From the NCBI GenBank assembly GCA_009760855.2, contig WPIO01000072.1:100001-164000 (forward strand): a stretch of DNA of 64,000 nt, written 5' to 3'. The notes beneath the pieces are model-generated. The model had not been told where the DNA came from, made no database searches, and worked only from the letters and a program-made list of their open reading frames with translations. Shown piece by piece: positions 57,056-64,000 of this stretch. This DNA comes from Cristatella mucedo. Taxonomy: Eukaryota; Bryozoa; Phylactolaemata; Cristatellidae. The position numbers and the translations under genes are program-made. The stretch's first letter is position 1, and each line of letters opens with the position of its first letter.

Positions 57056-59804
57056 TCATCTAAATGCAGCTCAACTGTCTTTTAGAATGAACGTTGAATC
57101 TGAATTTGCATCGAATTTTTTAGCCAGTTACGAAATTCTTTTTATTTTGGTTAAGAACTGTTCACTGATTCGCACAACTTCAGCTGGCGATTTCTCTTTT
57201 CGAAACCTAAATTTCGCTTTCATTTACGGGAACTCAGTCTGTGATTAGTGCATGAAGCAGTCCAGCCAATATAAAATGCCAAATTTCTAATGCAATGTTC
57301 ATCAATACAGTCGCAAACAGTGAGACTAGCTCGAGATAATAATGACTGCTAAGGGTTCTTGGCAATGGCTCAAGACTTCTGACACCAAATGTTAATCCAC
57401 GTCACGACGGCTCCTGAACTTCAATCATCATAACGGTACTAGTACACAGACGCCAGACCGATGCAAGCGGAGTTGGCCCTCAAAGCAAGGCTAACAAGTC
57501 GTAGTCACTGCCCTGATATATGCAGGTATGCCGACGGTATCGGCACGAAGCAACGATTACGACGCTACAAATAAGTTACGAATAAGTTTTGGGGAATCTT
57601 TCGTGCCCGGCATGTACAAAGTAATGCCAAAGGAAAGTTCAGTAGGCAAGGGGTTCAGTAAGCAAGCACACGCTTACTTGAAGCCTTCTGAGGACTGCTC
57701 TAAATGCTTTCAGGCAGGCGACCTAGCCGAAACATGAAGCAGTAGCCATTGATACCATAGCCCCCTAGGCTATGCCATTAGTAAACATTGAAACCCCACC
57801 AGTTGTGAAAAATAAAAGAAGTAGGACATTTTCGGTGATCAACAGGTGAGTTTTAAACGCGATTAATCGCGCGAAGAGATTCCCTCGTTTAATTTCCGGA
57901 CACGATCGGCTTTGCTCAATGCCATTCACTCTTTTCTAGAACTGGCAAGCAGCATTGTAGTAGAATCAAACTATAATGCAGAACTGGCACCCGATCAAGT
58001 TGCTTAACTATACGCATACCTGCGAATAATCGCCACGAAGTGACTCCCAGTACAAAAGCCGGAACGCCCGTGTAGCTAACGCTGGGGAGGGTTGGCGCCA
58101 GTCGAACACCACATGCTTGCCTAGTCAGACGTCTGCAGACGTGCATGGCTAGCCAATGATTCCGTCCGTTCTCGATTGCTCGCGAAACCACTTGAGGCTG
58201 CCTGCCACAGCAGAGGCACCCTGCATGTGACCGAGGACAAACGAAAGCATTCTCGTCCAGCGGGCCGGAATGTTCGGCTCTGCATCTTCTTGCTAGGCTC
58301 AGGCCTGGAAATTTTTTCGAGTAATCAACAGGAAGCTTTCGGCCATTCTGACCGAGACCGTTATCGGATGCTTTCAACTGCTTACACGATCGCGATGCAT
58401 ACCCACAGGTGTTCGCCAATGCCGGTGAAAATATAGAGCTCAAATGTCTCACGGGAATAAATATAATTCATTGTACAGCGCCCTAAGAGAACTTAATCTC
58501 TATTCAGGTGCTTTACATGTCTCCGGGCTCGAGCCGACGACCTCAGCCACACCTTGGTCGGGGCTAGCACCTTAACCGCTGGACCTAACCAGCTCGGTAA
58601 TATGCCACGTCAGCATTTAAAGTTTAACCCTTAGCTCATTGGCTGGAGCAAGCGACGGCTCATTCAGCCATTTTAATTAAGGTATCTCAGGGGTAACGAA
58701 TGTAACATCGAAGCCCATTGCCCCACCCATTATGGGAGTAGGGCTTGAAACTTGAATGTCAAATGAAGACAATTTTTCGAAAATGGGCCAGTCTATCATT
58801 TCACGAGTGAGTTTTATGTCAACGATAACAACTTGTCCATGTCAAGGTTCACGATGCATGTCCTGTTTTAGTTAACCATGGCAGGCGAATGGCAGAACCG
58901 TCACATGAAACTATATTCTGCCTTGAAATCTAGTCTTGTGGAGAAACAACTGGAACAAAACTATTCCCTAAAACAAAAGACAGCTTCTGGTAAACTTTTA
59001 TTTACATGGATGAAGCATTACTGCAGCAGCTACGGTATGGAACTCCCACAGTCGGTCATACAATGAAGGTCTGGGAGTTCGAATCAAGCAGTCACTTCAT
59101 GGTAATAACTAGAAAACCAAGCACGTGCACTTTTCAAGGTCTAAATATGTTAGAAGCGTTCATTCCTCAAACAACCTTTGGTTTCACACTACCAACGCAA
59201 GGAACTTTCAATGCAGATACGTAGCTCGCAGTTGCTCCAGCTTTGCCGCTGCTCCTGCTATCGTGCTATCTGAGCAACTCATTCAAGATGTCAGCACGAA
59301 TAATACTGCAGCAGGAATATCATCAAAGAAAGCTCGACAGTCAATCCGACGCACATAATCAAACGCAGCAGCAGTGCGCATACACGAATGCATTACGACT
59401 ACAGCATGTGAGCTCAGTTCATTGCTAAGACGACCGGTCACTGCATCACAACCAGACAGCACCACCACACCCCCACGGTGGTCGGGCCAGTGCACCCAGA
59501 CCTGCAGGATGAGCGGGAATAAGCTGCGGCTGAGACCGGGCCGGTGGCAGTCATCTTCGTCCGTTTGCAGAGTCGAGTGCATTGCCAGCATGCGTGCGTG
59601 TGCTCACGCTGCCGCATGCAATGGCTTTTCCGCTGGCCGGCGACGACTGCCGGCCGACAGCATCAGCAGACAGTGCGCGCGTGCAGAGCAGCTGTCTTTC
59701 ACTTCACTCATTGATATGAACAGGCAGCCAAAGTTCAATCAGTAGCAGCAGCGTTATTACTCTCGCGGTGGTGGCTGCAGTGACGGCTCCGTTGCTGCTG
59801 CACA
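57056..59804. other. Region with unconvincing open frames
   Basis: A 178-codon - frame (57916-58452) and smaller + frames (57528-57737, 58878-59066) have no recognisable motif. A SINE2 lies at 58455-58602. A - strand segment at 59400-59510 after a good acceptor (CTCATCCTGCAG) reads VWVHWPDHRGGVVVLSGCD and could be an exon, but is not identified. Confidence 0.35.
58455..58602 (-). repeat. SINE2 copy
   Basis: Reverse: GAGCTGGTTAGGTCCAGCGG, CGAGGTCGTCGGCTCGAGCC-type box B, ATGTAAAGCACCTGAATAG, AGATTAAGTTCTCTTAGGGC. This copy has the clearest family-B tail. Confidence 0.88.
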
Positions 59805-59892
59805 TTAGGTGGCCGCCTTCTTTTTCTTCTCCAGCTCGAGCTTGTCCAGCTTGCGCCATAATTCCTCGCGGTCTTTTTCTTTTCTTTTTTCC
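59805..59892 (-). CDS. Terminal exon of an unidentified gene, charged C-terminus
   Basis: Reverse strand: acceptor GATTGCATCTAG, then an 88-nt exon ending TAA. It encodes EKRKEKDREELWRKLDKLEL followed by EKKKKAAT. The charge pattern, the heptad-like Leu spacing and the Lys-rich end look like a real coiled-coil C-terminus, not random translation. An alternative acceptor (CCCTCATGCAG) would add about 9 residues. Upstream exons should lie at higher coordinates but none is certain; 61440-61600 reads FASDDDDSEGLSPPL after CTTTCCTAG and is a candidate. I cannot name the family. Confidence 0.5.
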
Positions 59893-60317
59893 CTAGATGC
59901 AATCAAACCGCACACTGCATGAGGGCACGCCTACGGTGTGGAGTCGCACGGCCGAACGGCAGAAGCGTGAGCCGGAGGCACGGCCGCACAGATCGACAAC
60001 AGGTAATGGCAGCATGCAGCCAAGAGAGACTGCCCGATGGCTGGCGCTCACGAACAAGGCGCAGCATGCAGAGGCGACGAGACAGCACTACCAGGATTAG
60101 GGCAAATGAATGAGCAAAAAAAGCAATAAGGAAACATGAGCGCAGTTACGTTGTTCGATATAGCCCACCCCCAAAAGCCAGCTACCGTCGCCGGACGCTG
60201 TTGACAACGGCACGATTCATAGAGGCAATATTAACCACACGAGTCAGGTGATTACTATGACCTCACTTTTTGGACTGCAGGTCCACAGAAAGTTCAACTT
60301 TATATGCAAGCAGGATG

Positions 60318-60420
60318 GGTTATAATAATAATGAGACATTTGTGTAACATCCTCAGATAATTTAAGCTCTATCTAGGCACTTGGCCAAAGCTGTGAGGGA
60401 AGCTAGTGGTTATATAGGAC
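60318..60420 (-). repeat. LINE family B 3' tail fragment
   Basis: TAATAATAATGAG, ATAATTTAAGCTCTATCTAG in reverse, decayed. Confidence 0.6.
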
Positions 60421-60448
60421 AGCCGTTTACTAAAATGTGCTAAGGCAC

Positions 60449-62749
<2,301 letters not shown>

Positions 62750-62985
62750 TTGAAGGCCAAATTAACCGCATTACCGGCACTCCTCACCAACCTACACTTG
62801 CTCTCCCTCCACCAAGCAGCGTGTCGACTCCCAAGATTCTGTATCTCATTTTCAGGTCCTTTCATTCGTGCATGCTATCATCAATAACCAAACGACATGC
62901 TTTCTTGCCAGCCTATGCAGAGTGATTTAGTGATTGAAAGAGATTTAGTTCTCTTGAGGTGCTACATGAATGCAACACCAGCAGG
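62750..62985 (+). repeat. Old LINE family B end
   Basis: Decayed CLHWLPIKQ region (CCACCAAGCAGCGTGTCGAC), KILYLIFRSFHS, then the tail AAAGAGATTTAGTTCTCTTG. Confidence 0.6.
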
Positions 62986-63089
62986 GCATTGCAAACCGCA
63001 ATCGGAACGAGGCATAAGAATGAAACATGATTAGTCCTCGGCATGTCCGACCAGGCAACACCGGAGGACTGTTCCAGATAATACAAGAG

Positions 63090-63092
<3 letters not shown>

Positions 63093-63181
<89 letters not shown>
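63093..63181. repeat. (GT)n microsatellite
   Basis: About 45 uninterrupted GT units. Confidence 0.95.
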
Positions 63182-63185
<4 letters not shown>

Positions 63186-64000
63186 CGCATCCCGGTTTCT
63201 GTATAAACTGCTCACTAAACTAAAAAAGGGTTAAATTGGTTGACCTGAACCGGATTAGAGTGGCACTACAATGTGGGCTATATATAACACCACAAGACAG
63301 TGATGACAAAAGAAAAGAGCAAAGTCTTTCCGGCGGAGGGAAACGAATCACCGACCTCAAGCTGAGCTGAGACGTCCTAATGACTTAAATTGACTCAACA
63401 GAAAACAATGCCACTTTAGTGCACGATTAAGATTGCACCGGTCTAAGTATTCCAATTTTTAATTTAGTTCATAGAGTCAACTAGAGTTCAATCTAGTTAA
63501 GCTGACCAACGTAAGACGTGCTGGTCGGAGGCATATACTGAAGAGCGTCTACACTTCGCCTACACCATTTCGAGCAAAGTGAGAGGCTTTTGACAATGAG
63601 AGGCAAATAAAGGGGAAGCGCACACGCTGCAGCGCACGCCCGGTGTGGTCGTGTGCTCAGCAGACTAGCACACGCTCAAAACAGTCAGGGACGAGTCTCC
63701 GGTCGGCAGCATCACTGAAAAGTAACAGCACCCGGAAGAAGGCTGCATCCCTCTGAAAGTCGAGACTGGCAGCTACATACTGCTAGACAATTACTGGCAA
63801 CCACATACAGTGCTCACTACTAACTTTTCCCGAACAGGCTGCTACCTTAGGATGCTGTATCCAGCTCGGCCTCATTAATCATTATCACTGCCTGAAACCC
63901 GAGGAAGCACACATGCACAGCGTAAGTACGGGCATTCGAACACGATGTGCTCGCACGTGGATATTTGGTCGAAGCTTACTTTTGCCTCTCAATTTTGTAG
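63182..64000. other. Right end of window, nothing recognised
   Basis: No exon or known repeat was identified; the 63600-63760 part is GC-richer. Confidence 0.4.

Noticed and set aside
57916-58452. 178-codon - frame
   Set aside because: Unusually long but without motif, splice structure or paralogue, so not called a gene; only transcript data could rescue it.

Overview
This window is animal nuclear DNA, very probably from an invertebrate. It shows spliced genes with GT-AG introns, Kozak-type starts, poly(A) signals, dense non-LTR retrotransposon debris, tRNA-derived SINEs and long GT/CT/GA/AT microsatellites. No bacterial operon, phage or CRISPR structure was seen. I cannot name the species. 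Recognisable exons are a few percent of the sequence; most of the rest is L2/CR1-like LINE fragments of two families (called A and B here), two SINE families (SINE1, SINE2), DNA-transposon fossils and diverged intergenic sequence.

Layout. (1) 488-1101, + strand: the last two exons of a G-patch protein. (2) 4787-21651, + strand: a complete seven-exon AMP-activated protein kinase beta subunit (PRKAB; 320 aa as assembled), with an N-myristoylation start, a CBM48 glycogen-binding module and the alpha/gamma-binding C-terminus. Introns 2, 4 and 6 are large and full of repeats. (3) 23305-29764, - strand, convergent with PRKAB: peroxiredoxin-5 copy 1, five exons, 162 aa. (4) 30.3-40.2 kb: LINE and SINE country. 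(5) 40.3-52.5 kb: a diverged second copy of the 20.8-29.9 kb segment. It carries a dead last exon of PRKAB (41079-41102, cut by a LINE) and an intact second peroxiredoxin-5 gene (43407-52477, - strand, 191 aa). (6) 53-64 kb: repeat-rich DNA with one convincing but unidentified terminal exon on the - strand (59805-59892).

The main biological point is the PRDX5 pair. Copy 2 has a classic mitochondrial presequence with an internal second Met. Copy 1 has lost the upstream ATG and the reading frame of the presequence, but keeps the short-form Met in a strong Kozak context, so it should make only the non-mitochondrial form. The two genes differ at roughly 10-20% of sites in exons 2, 4 and 5, but at only about 3% in exon 3 and the adjoining ~100 bp of intron, which looks like a gene-conversion tract. 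Many transposon insertions are present in one segment and absent at the matching site in the other, which gives an order of events after the duplication. A second theme is LINE-SINE partnership: SINE2 joins a tRNA-like head to the same 3' stem-loop tail that ends LINE family B.

Gene models were assembled by eye from splice sites, reading phase and family knowledge. Divergence values are hand counts over short exons.
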